Shown here piece by piece: positions 1 to 5,235 of a DNA stretch of 5,235 bases. The position numbers and the translations under genes were made by a program. Source of the DNA: Gammaproteobacteria bacterium (lineage in GTDB: Bacteria > Pseudomonadota > Gammaproteobacteria > Eutrophobiales > Eutrophobiaceae); assembly GCA_016198885.1 (NCBI GenBank), contig JACQHV010000103.1, positions 1 through 5,235 of the forward strand, in the 5' to 3' direction. Numbering within the stretch: the first letter of the stretch is position 1; each line of letters starts with the position of its first letter. The notes beneath the pieces were generated by a model that was not told where the DNA came from, made no database searches, and saw nothing but the letters and a program-made list of their open reading frames with translations.

Positions 1-57
1 GCGGCGGATGATCCGGCAATTACGACACATCTTTTTGACTGATGCCCTTACTTTCAT
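1..57 (-). CDS. rpmJ: 50S ribosomal protein L36, N-terminal part (cut by window edge)
   Basis: This is the start of the small zinc-binding protein L36 of the large ribosomal subunit. Nineteen codons are present, reading MKVRASVKKMCRNCRIIRR, which match the E. coli L36 start (MKVRASVKKLCRNC) almost residue for residue. The remaining roughly half of the usual 38-residue protein lies outside the window. Cys11 and Cys14 are the first two ligands of the family's zinc site, so this is the zinc-binding (C+) form as far as it can be seen; the expected later Cys and His are not visible. The ATG has a GGGGAG ribosome binding site at 65-70, 7 bases upstream. The gene follows secY after 26 bases, with no infA between, as in gammaproteobacterial spc operons. 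Recognition is secure despite the truncation. Confidence 0.95.
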   Translation of the reverse strand, partial: MKVRASVKKMCRNCRIIRR

Positions 58-83
58 CACAGTTCTCCCCACAAATCTTTCTG

Positions 84-1418
84 TTAGCTCGATCGCCTGC
101 CAAGGCCCTTCAGATTCGCCTTCTTCAGTAAACCCTCGTATTGATGTGACATCAAATGGGCCTGGACTTGTGACATAAAATCCATCACAACAACGACGAT
201 AATCAGCAATGATGTGCCACCAAAATAAAACGGTACGTTGAATTTCAAGATCAAAAATTCGGGCAACAGACAGACAAAGGTAATATAGACCGCACCGGCC
301 ATTGTCAATCTGGTCAGAATGCTGTCCAGATACTGTGCCGTTTGTTCACCTGGACGCATGCCTGGCACAAATGCACCGGATTTTTTCAGGTTTTCTGCCG
401 TTTCCCTGGGATCAAAAACGACTGCTGTATAAAAGAAACAAAAGAAAACAATAAAGGCAGCATATAACAACACATACACCGGCTGTCCCGGTGATAATCC
501 TGTTGCCATATCCTGCAGCCAGTTCATGCCTTCGCCCTGCCCGAACCAGCTCGCGAGTGTCGCCGGGAATAAAATAATGCTGGATGCAAAGATTGGTGGT
601 ATTACACCAGACATATTCAGCTTCAATGGCAGGTGGCTTGATTGACCTGCATACATTTTTCTACCCACCTGGCGTTTGGCATAATTCACTGTAATCCGGC
701 GTTGGCCGCGCTCAACGAACACCACAAAACCGGTTACCACGATGGCCAGGGCAAACAAACCAAATACCGCGAGTAAATGCATTTCTCCGGTGCGGGACAA
801 TTCCAGTGTGCCGCCAACAGCTGCAGGCAGGCCCGCAACTATGCCAGCAAAGATAATCATGGAAATCCCGTTACCCACACCACGCTCGGTGATCTGTTCA
901 CCCAGCCACATTAGAAACATTGTGCCAGTCACCAGTGTGACAACCGCAGTTACCCGGAAACTAATACCTGGATTTAGTACGACATTCTGCCCTTCCAGGG
1001 CAACGGCGACACCAAAGGCCTGAAATGTCGCCAGCAACACCGTTCCATAACGGGTGTACTGTGTAATCTTGCGCCGGCCCAATTCCCCTTCTTTGCGTAA
1101 TTGTTTCAAATTTGGATCAATGAAAGACAACAATTGCATAATAATTGAGGCCGAAATATACGGCATGATTCCCAGCGCAACGACAGACAAACGCCGCAAC
1201 GCGCCACCAGAAAACATGTTAAACATATCAAGGATGGTGCCACTCTGGCGGTTAAACAGATCTGTCAACGCTTGTGGATCAATTCCGGGTACTGGAATAT
1301 GGGTACTTATCCTGAAAATAAATAATGCGATCAGGACGAACAAAAGCCGTTGGCGCAGCTCCTTAAGCTTGCCTAATCCTGCCAGACCACCTGGTATTGC
1401 CGGACTTGCGACTGACAT
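84..1418 (-). CDS. secY: Protein translocase subunit SecY (preprotein channel)
   Basis: SecY is the pore-forming subunit of the SecYEG inner-membrane channel, which passes unfolded preproteins from SecA or ribosomes to the periplasm or into the membrane. The protein is 444 residues (E. coli has 443). Ten hydrophobic segments can be placed by eye at about 23-43, 76-100, 122-142, 153-174, 184-204, 214-236, 270-292, 312-334, 370-391 and 397-415. The plug region lies around 60-72. The long cytosolic loops are at about 239-268 (RQVGRKMYAGQSSHLPLK) and 336-369 (FDPRETAENLKKSGAFVPGM, then RPG); Arg355 corresponds to the conserved loop arginine, Arg357 in E. coli, needed for SecA-driven transport. 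The start codon directly abuts the rplO stop (TAA then ATG), and its ribosome binding site GAGGA (1423-1427) lies inside the last rplO codons, so translation is probably coupled to L15. Nothing appears broken or unusual. Confidence 0.98.
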   Translation of the reverse strand: MSVASPAIPGGLAGLGKLKELRQRLLFVLIALFIFRISTHIPVPGIDPQALTDLFNRQSGTILDMFNMFSGGALRRLSVVALGIMPYISASIIMQLLSFIDPNLKQLRKEGELGRRKITQYTRYGTVLLATFQAFGVAVALEGQNVVLNPGISFRVTAVVTLVTGTMFLMWLGEQITERGVGNGISMIIFAGIVAGLPAAVGGTLELSRTGEMHLLAVFGLFALAIVVTGFVVFVERGQRRITVNYAKRQVGRKMYAGQSSHLPLKLNMSGVIPPIFASSIILFPATLASWFGQGEGMNWLQDMATGLSPGQPVYVLLYAAFIVFFCFFYTAVVFDPRETAENLKKSGAFVPGMRPGEQTAQYLDSILTRLTMAGAVYITFVCLLPEFLILKFNVPFYFGGTSLLIIVVVVMDFMSQVQAHLMSHQYEGLLKKANLKGLGRRSS

Positions 1419-1856
1419 TTATTCCTCGATCACTTTTCCACCAGCTGCCTCAATGGCGGCACGGGCACCTTTGGTTACACCCAATCCTTTTATGGTTACT
1501 GCCTTATCCAGTTTGCCTGATGCAATCACTTTGGCGCGTTTGATGTTACTGGTGACAAGATTGGCTGATTTCAGAGACGCAAGATCAATAATCTCCGCAC
1601 TCACCTTGGCAAGCTCGTGCAACCGCACTTCTGCTGTTATTTTCGCCAGTTGAGAACGAAAACCAAGTTTAGGCAAACGACGTTGCAGCGGCATCTGGCC
1701 ACCTTCAAATCCGATCTTGTGATAACCCCCAGCACGGGCCTTCTGACCCTTATGACCGCGTCCTGCTGTCTTGCCATGACCAGATCCGCCACCACGACCA
1801 ACGCGCTTACGTTGGGATTTGGCTCCTGCCTGTGGTTTTAGTGTATTTAATCTCAT
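1419..1856 (-). CDS. rplO: 50S ribosomal protein L15
   Basis: L15 is a large-subunit protein that binds 23S rRNA and is needed late in 50S assembly. The product is 145 residues, against 144 in E. coli, and begins MRLNTLKPQAGAKSQRKRVG. The N-terminal third is the typical extended, Gly/Arg/Lys-rich tail that threads into rRNA (about 18-44). It is followed by the family signature FEGGQMPLQRRLPKLGF at 50-66 and a globular C-terminal domain ending GLGVTKGARAAIEAAGGKV plus IEE. The ATG is one base after the rpmD stop and is preceded by GAGGA at 1865-1869, which lies within rpmD, so coupling to L30 translation is likely. The stop codon abuts the secY start. No anomaly was seen. Confidence 0.98.
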   Translation of the reverse strand: MRLNTLKPQAGAKSQRKRVGRGGGSGHGKTAGRGHKGQKARAGGYHKIGFEGGQMPLQRRLPKLGFRSQLAKITAEVRLHELAKVSAEIIDLASLKSANLVTSNIKRAKVIASGKLDKAVTIKGLGVTKGARAAIEAAGGKVIEE

Positions 1857-1857
1857 T

Positions 1858-2049
1858 TCATGCTTCCTCGACTGAGAGCAGATAGGACACTTTATTAATC
1901 ATTCCACGATTTTCAGGTGTATTGTCAACCGTCACTGTATGACCGATTCGATGCAGACCCAGGCCGGTAACGCAGGCCTTGTGTGCAGCAACACGCCGGT
2001 TAGTGCTGCGCTTGAGCGTGACCTTTAGTTGTTTGACCTTCTTAACCAT
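1858..2049 (-). CDS. rpmD: 50S ribosomal protein L30
   Basis: L30 is a small, single-domain protein on the surface of the large subunit that contacts 23S rRNA. The product has 63 residues, a few more than the 59 of E. coli; the extra residues sit near the N-terminus (MVKKVKQLKVTLKRSTNRR). The conserved core GLGLHRIGHTV at 29-39, followed by TPENRGMINKVSY at 44-56, identifies the family. No in-frame ATG or GTG lies between the first codon and the conserved core, so this start is the only reasonable one. Its ribosome binding site is weak (at best GGAT, overlapping the end of rpsE). The start lies just 2 bases after the rpsE stop, so translation probably depends on ribosomes finishing S5. The downstream gene rplO begins 1 base after the stop. 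Confidence 0.96.
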   Translation of the reverse strand: MVKKVKQLKVTLKRSTNRRVAAHKACVTGLGLHRIGHTVTVDNTPENRGMINKVSYLLSVEEA

Positions 2050-2051
2050 GT

Positions 2052-2558
2052 TTAATCCAGTATATCTGCAACTGTTTTGCCACGTTTGGCCGCAATGTAT
2101 TCAGGAGAAGCTATCGATTGCAGTCCCTTGAGTGTGGCACGTACTACATTAATCGGGTTGGTAGAACCAATGCACTTGGCCAGCACATTTTGTATGCCCA
2201 CCACTTCAAATACCGCGCGCATTGCACCGCCCGCAATAATACCAGTGCCTTCAGAGGCCGGTTGCATAAAGACCTTGGCCGCACCATGTTGCGCGGTAAC
2301 TGCATAATGCAGGGTACCTCCATTCAAAGGAACAGACACCATATTGCGCCGTGCATTCTCCATCGCTTTTTGAATAGCGAGAGGCACTTCGCGTGACTTG
2401 CCACGGCCAAATCCTACCTTGCCATTACCATCACCAACGACTGTCAAAGCAGCAAAACCGAATTGTCTTCCACCCTTCACAACCTTGGCGACACGGTTGA
2501 CTGCTACCAGCTTTTCTCGCAGACCTTCGTTACCAGTAATTGAATCAGTGACTGCCAT
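2052..2558 (-). CDS. rpsE: 30S ribosomal protein S5
   Basis: S5 sits at the back of the 30S subunit near the mRNA entry and helps set decoding accuracy. The product is 168 residues (E. coli has 167). The N-terminal double-stranded RNA-binding-like domain spans about 11-76, with the loop NRVAKVVKGGR at 21-31, the site of spectinomycin-resistance mutations in other bacteria, and TVVGDGNGKVGFGRGKSREV at 39-58. The C-terminal domain carries FMQPASEGTGIIAGGAMRAV at 97-116, the region where ribosomal ambiguity mutations map, and GSTNPINVVRATLKGL at 131-146. The end reads AAKRGKTVADILD. The gene starts 12 bases after rplR; its ribosome binding site AGAGG (2568-2572) overlaps the rplR stop codon. The sequence looks like an ordinary, intact S5. 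Confidence 0.98.
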   Translation of the reverse strand: MAVTDSITGNEGLREKLVAVNRVAKVVKGGRQFGFAALTVVGDGNGKVGFGRGKSREVPLAIQKAMENARRNMVSVPLNGGTLHYAVTAQHGAAKVFMQPASEGTGIIAGGAMRAVFEVVGIQNVLAKCIGSTNPINVVRATLKGLQSIASPEYIAAKRGKTVADILD

Positions 2559-2570
2559 TGATTAAAACCT

Positions 2571-2924
2571 CTATATCTCCATACCTTGTTCACGGGCGGC
2601 ATCAGCAAGAGCTTTGATTCGGCCGTGATATTTAAAACCGGAACGATCAAATGCAACTTTCGTGATTCCTGCTTTTTTTGCACGTTCAGCCAAGACCTTT
2701 CCAACAATCGAAGCGGCTTCGATATTACCGCTATACTTAATCTGTTTTTTAACCTCCTTGTCCAGCGTGGATGCGCTGGTCAAAACTTCACATCCGTTTG
2801 GCGCAATGATCTGTGCATAAACGTGCCTGGGCGTTTTATGTACACAAAGACGGGTAATCCCGCATAATTTAATCCTGGTCCGGCCCCGTCTTGCACGACG
2901 TAATCTTGCTGTCTTCTTATTCAT
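2571..2924 (-). CDS. rplR: 50S ribosomal protein L18
   Basis: L18 binds 5S rRNA and, together with L5, attaches it to the central protuberance of the large subunit. The product is 117 residues, the same as E. coli, and aligns with it from the first Met (MNKKTARLRRARRGR). The basic N-terminal tail is followed by the conserved TPRHVYAQIIAPNG at 31-44 and FDRSGFKYHGR at 92-102, ending ALADAAREQGMEI. Three cysteines (21, 27 and 45) occupy positions that are Leu, Val and Ser in E. coli; no function is implied. The start is 8 bases after the rplF stop. The only ribosome binding site-like match is AAGG at 2938-2941, 13 bases upstream, which is far, so coupling with L6 translation probably matters. 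Confidence 0.98.
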   Translation of the reverse strand: MNKKTARLRRARRGRTRIKLCGITRLCVHKTPRHVYAQIIAPNGCEVLTSASTLDKEVKKQIKYSGNIEAASIVGKVLAERAKKAGITKVAFDRSGFKYHGRIKALADAAREQGMEI

Positions 2925-2932
2925 ATTTTAAA

Positions 2933-3466
2933 TCAGGCCTTCTTGGCTTCCTTGCGAATGATGATTTCATCCATATAACGCACCCCCTTACCTTTATAAG
3001 GTTCCGGTGGCCGATAATTACGGATATTCGCCGCAACCTGCCCAACCTTTTGTTTGTCTACTCCTTTGATAATAATTTCCGTCTGGCTCGGCGTTTCAAT
3101 CGTAATCCCGTCCGGAATATCAAAGTTGACCGGGTGCGAATATCCCAATGTCAGATTCAATTTCTTACCCTGAACCTGAGCGCGATAACCCACACCGACA
3201 ATTTCCAACTTGCATTCATATCCTTCACTGACACCCTTGACGATATTTTGCAACAATGCCCGGGTTGTACCAGCCAGTGCACTGGCAGATTTTGAATTAC
3301 TCTTTACAGTAAATTTCAAGAGACTGTCTTCCTGTCTGACCGAAACCAGGGGATGGGCCACATGTGTTAACACGCCTTTTTTACCTTTCACGGTTACGCT
3401 ATTATCTTTGATGTTGATTTCAACACCGGCAGGTAATGCAATAGGATTATTAGCTATTCGTGACAT
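2933..3466 (-). CDS. rplF: 50S ribosomal protein L6
   Basis: L6 binds 23S rRNA near the sarcin-ricin loop and the factor-binding site of the 50S subunit. The product is 177 residues, equal to the E. coli length. It has the family's two repeated L6 domains. The first, at about 10-82, begins IALPAGVEINIKDNSVTVKG and includes GTTRALLQNIVKGV at 66-79. The second, at about 83-165, opens with GVGYRAQVQGKKLNLTLGYS at 91-110. The C-terminal signature PPEPYKGKGVRYMDE at 153-167 ends in a basic tail. The ATG is 12 bases after the rpsH stop, with GGGG at 3474-3477 as the probable ribosome binding site, 7 bases upstream. The gene is intact and ordinary. Confidence 0.98.
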   Translation of the reverse strand: MSRIANNPIALPAGVEINIKDNSVTVKGKKGVLTHVAHPLVSVRQEDSLLKFTVKSNSKSASALAGTTRALLQNIVKGVSEGYECKLEIVGVGYRAQVQGKKLNLTLGYSHPVNFDIPDGITIETPSQTEIIIKGVDKQKVGQVAANIRNYRPPEPYKGKGVRYMDEIIIRKEAKKA

Positions 3467-3478
3467 TGCCTTACCCCA

Positions 3479-3874
3479 TCAAGCTACAATACATAATATT
3501 TCACCACCGATACCCTGGGCGCGTGCACTTTTGTCCGTCATTACTCCTTTTGAGGTAGAGATTATTGCCGTCCCCAGACCACCGAGCACTTTTGGCAGAT
3601 CATTTACTGTTTTATATCTACGCACACCAGGTTTGCTAACACGTTGCAACATTTCAATCACAGGTTTGCCTTCATAATATTTGAGTTCAATTGTAAGAAC
3701 CTGCTTACCGCCTTCTTTAGAGATCTCGTAATCATTTATATATCCTTCTTCCTTGAGGATATTTGCAATGGCAACTTTGAGCTTCGATGACGGTATATTC
3801 ACCGCAACCTTGGATCTCGCCTGTCCGTTACGGATACGGGTCAACATATCGGAAATCGGATCTTGTAAACTCAT
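3479..3874 (-). CDS. rpsH: 30S ribosomal protein S8 (primary rRNA binder, likely operon repressor)
   Basis: S8 binds helix 21 of 16S rRNA early in 30S assembly. In E. coli it also represses translation of this same operon by binding the mRNA around the rplE start. The product is 131 residues (E. coli has 130). It starts MSLQDPISDMLTRIRNGQAR, has the central IEMLQRVSKPGVRRYKT stretch, and carries the C-terminal RNA-binding signature STSKGVMTD at 106-114 and GIGGEILCIVA at 121-131. The RNA-contact motif TSKGVMT is fully kept, so autoregulation is plausible here. The gene is preceded by the longest gap in the window (45 bases from rpsN). Its ribosome binding site is only a moderate match (AAGAGA, 3883-3888). 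An upstream out-of-frame ATG and a near-copy of the start region lie in that gap. Confidence 0.98.
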   Translation of the reverse strand: MSLQDPISDMLTRIRNGQARSKVAVNIPSSKLKVAIANILKEEGYINDYEISKEGGKQVLTIELKYYEGKPVIEMLQRVSKPGVRRYKTVNDLPKVLGGLGTAIISTSKGVMTDKSARAQGIGGEILCIVA

Positions 3875-3916
3875 TTCATTAATCTCTTATAACTCATATC
3901 TTGTGATTTATAACTT
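3861..3916 (-). repeat. Imperfect direct repeats around the rpsH start
   Basis: In mRNA sense the start of rpsH reads ATGAGTTTACAAGA (3874-3861). A near-copy, ATGAGTTATAAGA, lies 23 bases upstream at 3897-3885 and matches at 12 of 14 aligned positions with one gap. A third, shorter match, AAGTTATAA, is at 3916-3908. The upstream ATG opens an 8-codon reading frame (MSYKRLMK) whose TGA overlaps the rpsH ATG as ATGA. The repeat is plainly visible. Whether it is anything more than local AT-rich slippage is unknown. Confidence 0.45.
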
Positions 3917-3919
3917 ATT

Positions 3920-4225
3920 TCACCAACTTGCCTTCACCAGTCCCGGTATATCGCCACGCATGGCAGCCTCACGTAATTTATTACGACCCAGGCCGAATTT
4001 ACGATAATAACCATGTGGACGACCGGTTATATTGCAACGGTTACGTATACGGGCCGGGTTGGAATCACGTGGCAACATATTCAATTTTTTGCGCGCCTCC
4101 TTGCGTTCTTCTTCACTAAGCGACATATTTTTAACCTTTGCCTTGAGTTCTTTTCTTTTAACAGCGTATTTCTTGACGAGGCGCATACGCTTGATCTCAC
4201 GATTAACCATGGAACTCTTTGCCAT
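3920..4225 (-). CDS. rpsN: 30S ribosomal protein S14, zinc-independent form
   Basis: S14 lies in the 30S head near the aminoacyl-tRNA site and is required for late assembly. The product is 101 residues, identical in length to E. coli S14. This is the long form that lacks the zinc ribbon: only one cysteine (Cys64) is present, so no CXXC pairs exist. The N-terminal half is a highly basic helix-rich extension (MAKSSMVNREIKRMRLVKKY). The conserved part is LPRDSNPARIRNRC at 51-64, GRPHGYYRKFGL at 68-79 and the end REAAMRGDIPGLVKASW. The gene begins 17 bases after rplE, with AAGGG at 4236-4240 as ribosome binding site. It is followed by the 45-base gap before rpsH. Confidence 0.98.
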   Translation of the reverse strand: MAKSSMVNREIKRMRLVKKYAVKRKELKAKVKNMSLSEEERKEARKKLNMLPRDSNPARIRNRCNITGRPHGYYRKFGLGRNKLREAAMRGDIPGLVKASW

Positions 4226-4242
4226 ATTGAAACTACCCTTAA

Positions 4243-4782
4243 TTAATTGCGTAATGGAAATTTAAATGCCGTTAATAATGCGCGCGCTTCTTCATCTGTG
4301 CGAGCGGTTGTCGTGATGGTGATATTCATACCGCGCAGTGTATCAATCTTGTCATAATCGATTTCCGGGAAAATAATTTGTTCCTTAACACCAATACTGT
4401 AATTACCACGGCCATCAAATGACCGCGGACTGAACCCGCGAAAATCACGAATTCTCGGGATCGCAATTGAAATCAACCGATCCAGAAATTCATACATACG
4501 ATCCCGCCTCAAAGTCACCTTACAGCCAATTGGCCAGCCTTCTCGCACCTTGAAATTAGCCACGGATTTTCTTGCATGTGTAACAACAGGTTTTTGTCCA
4601 CTGATTCTGCTGAGATCATCCACCGCATGTTCAATAACTTTTTTGTCTGTTACAGCCTCACCCAATCCCATATTTAAGGTGACCTTGTTGATACGTGGCA
4701 CTTGCATTACAGACTTATAACCAAATTGTTTGGTCAATTGTGGAATTACAGTGTCGCGATAATAATCATGTAATCTCGGCAT
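4243..4782 (-). CDS. rplE: 50S ribosomal protein L5
   Basis: L5 carries 5S rRNA into the central protuberance of the 50S subunit and touches the P-site tRNA and the 30S head. From the ATG at 4782 the product is 179 residues (MPRLHDYYRDTVIPQLTKQF...), exactly the E. coli length and matching its MAKLHDYYKD start. Conserved stretches are KVTLNMGLGEA at 33-43, ISGQKPVVTHARKS at 60-73, IPRIRDFRG at 98-106, and SFDGRGNYSIGVKEQIIFPE at 111-130. An in-frame ATG seven codons upstream (4803) would give 186 residues (adding MSEDNKV) and overlap rplX by 8 bases. I prefer 4782 because of the length match and the GAGGAT at 4792-4797, which would be coding under the longer start. The longer start cannot be excluded. 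L5 translation initiation is the repression point of S8 in E. coli. Confidence 0.93.
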   Translation of the reverse strand: MPRLHDYYRDTVIPQLTKQFGYKSVMQVPRINKVTLNMGLGEAVTDKKVIEHAVDDLSRISGQKPVVTHARKSVANFKVREGWPIGCKVTLRRDRMYEFLDRLISIAIPRIRDFRGFSPRSFDGRGNYSIGVKEQIIFPEIDYDKIDTLRGMNITITTTARTDEEARALLTAFKFPLRN

Positions 4783-4791
4783 AACTTTATT

Positions 4792-4797
4792 ATCCTC
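4792..4797 (-). promoter_or_regulatory. Ribosome binding site deciding the rplE start
   Basis: The mRNA-sense GAGGAT overlaps the rplX stop codon (TGA at 4798-4796). It stands 9 bases before the ATG at 4782 (11 from the GAGG core), a slightly long but workable spacing. It lies downstream of the alternative ATG at 4803, which has only a weak GAAG-like match ahead of it. This favours the shorter L5 and places initiation right at the rplX stop, as expected for translational coupling. Confidence 0.6.
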
Positions 4798-5116
4798 AGA
4801 CATCTACAACTTCATTATTGGATTTGAAATAGCGTACTTTCCGCCCATCCTTCAGTGTTTTGAAACCTATACGATCCGGTTTTTGAGTTACAGGATTCCA
4901 GATCGCAACATTTGAAATGTGTATGGGCATCTCTTTTTCAATAATACCGCCCGGAATACCCTGCATTGGATTTCCCTTGGTATGACGCTTTGCCATATTA
5001 ATATTTTCCACAATGACTTTTTCATCTTCATATAAAACATTCAATACTACTCCCCGCTTGCCTCTATCCTTGCCATGAAGGACGAAGACATCATCACCCT
5101 TTTTAAGTCTACGCAT
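4796..5116 (-). CDS. rplX: 50S ribosomal protein L24
   Basis: L24 is one of the first proteins to bind the 5' end of 23S rRNA and initiates large-subunit assembly. The product is 106 residues (E. coli has 104). The N-terminal KOW domain is visible at about 4-36, with KKGDDVFVLHGKDRGKRGVV at 5-24, including the conserved Gly of GKDRGKRG. Further matches are the IPGGIIEKEMPIHISNVAIW stretch and the C-terminal DRIGFKTLKDGRKVRYFKS. The start is 2 bases after the rplN stop. Its ribosome binding site is probably GAGG at 5127-5130 inside the last rplN codons, 10 bases upstream. The stop codon is 13 bases before the preferred rplE start, or overlaps rplE by 8 bases if the longer L5 is real. Confidence 0.97.
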   Translation of the reverse strand: MRRLKKGDDVFVLHGKDRGKRGVVLNVLYEDEKVIVENINMAKRHTKGNPMQGIPGGIIEKEMPIHISNVAIWNPVTQKPDRIGFKTLKDGRKVRYFKSNNEVVDV

Positions 5117-5118
5117 GG

Positions 5119-5235
5119 TTACAAAACCTCAGGAGCCAGAGATACAATCTTCATGAATTCTGCACCCCTTAATTCACGAGTTACCGGGCCAAAGATTCTT
5201 GTACCAATCGGTTGTAACTGGTTATTTAACAATAC
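5119..5235 (-). CDS. rplN: 50S ribosomal protein L14, C-terminal part (cut by window edge)
   Basis: This is the last 38 codons plus stop of L14, a conserved 50S protein at the subunit interface that forms intersubunit bridges and lies near the binding site of the silencing factor RsfS. The visible reading frame starts VLLNNQLQPIGTRIFGPV and continues TRELRGAEFMKIVSLAPEVL to TAA. This matches the E. coli L14 C-terminus (GTRIFGPVTRELR, then FMKIISLAPEVL) nearly throughout, so the identity is clear although about two thirds of the usual 123 residues lie outside. L14 is the first gene of the spc operon in E. coli, so the operon promoter would be expected upstream, beyond the window. The rplX start follows after two bases. 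Confidence 0.96.
   Translation of the reverse strand, partial: VLLNNQLQPIGTRIFGPVTRELRGAEFMKIVSLAPEVL

Noticed and set aside
58..83. Possible terminator or processing site between secY and rpmJ
   Set aside because: The 26 bases contain no stem with a following T-run; they hold only the rpmJ ribosome binding site.
1054..1653. 199-codon open frame on the plus strand
   Set aside because: It lies fully antisense to secY and rplO, both strongly conserved genes. Its translation looks like reverse-complement composition with no recognisable domain.
2504..2707. 67-codon minus-strand frame bridging rplR and rpsE
   Set aside because: It is out of frame with and overlaps the ends of two certain genes. 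Its translation has no recognisable motif.
2891..3677. Plus-strand open frames of 134 and 155 codons opposite rplR, rplF and rpsH
   Set aside because: They are antisense to conserved ribosomal genes, have no family resemblance, and fit no operon on the plus strand.
3875..3919. Internal promoter in the AT-rich rpsN-rpsH gap
   Set aside because: There is AT-rich sequence resembling a loose -10 element, but no convincing -35 and -10 pair at proper spacing. AT-richness alone is not enough.
1..5235. A hidden novel system, mobile element or inserted gene
   Set aside because: All but about 130 bases are covered by canonical spc operon genes in canonical order, and no gap exceeds 45 bases. There is no room for an unrecognised gene of normal size on the coding strand.

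Overview
The whole window is one minus-strand run of ribosomal protein genes plus the protein-translocation gene secY. It is the distal part of the bacterial spc operon. Read in the direction of transcription (from 5235 down to 1) the order is rplN (3' end only), rplX, rplE, rpsN, rpsH, rplF, rplR, rpsE, rpmD, rplO, secY, rpmJ (5' end only). Every gene between the two cut ones is complete, has a start and stop, and is close to the length of its E. coli counterpart.

The organism is most probably a gammaproteobacterium. The gene order matches that of E. coli, and rpmJ directly follows secY with no infA between them, whereas betaproteobacteria usually have infA there. The proteins also look gammaproteobacterial by memory comparison, notably the zinc-free 101-residue S14 with its GRPHGYYRKFGL stretch and the C-terminus of L14 (MKIVSLAPEVL). 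I cannot name a genus.

Layout: 5235-5119 is the last 38 codons of rplN. 5116-4243 holds rplX and rplE, whose junction is the place where S8 represses this operon in E. coli. 4225-3479 holds rpsN and rpsH, separated by the largest gap in the window (45 bases, AT-rich). 3466-2571 holds rplF and rplR. 2558-1419 holds rpsE, rpmD and rplO, packed with gaps of 12, 2 and 1 bases. 1418-84 is secY, whose ATG directly abuts the rplO stop. 57-1 is the start of rpmJ.

Spacing in transcription order is 2, 13 (or an 8-base overlap), 17, 45, 12, 8, 12, 2, 1, 0 and 26 bases. I see no internal promoter or terminator hairpin, which fits one polycistronic message with translational coupling. The products build both ribosomal subunits: L14, L24, L5, L6, L18, L30, L15 and L36 for 50S, and S14, S8 and S5 for 30S. 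SecY is the membrane channel for exported proteins. I found no mobile element, tRNA, CRISPR array or novel system. The points worth a second look are small: the rplE start, a possible S8 operator there, and a repeated start-like sequence before rpsH.
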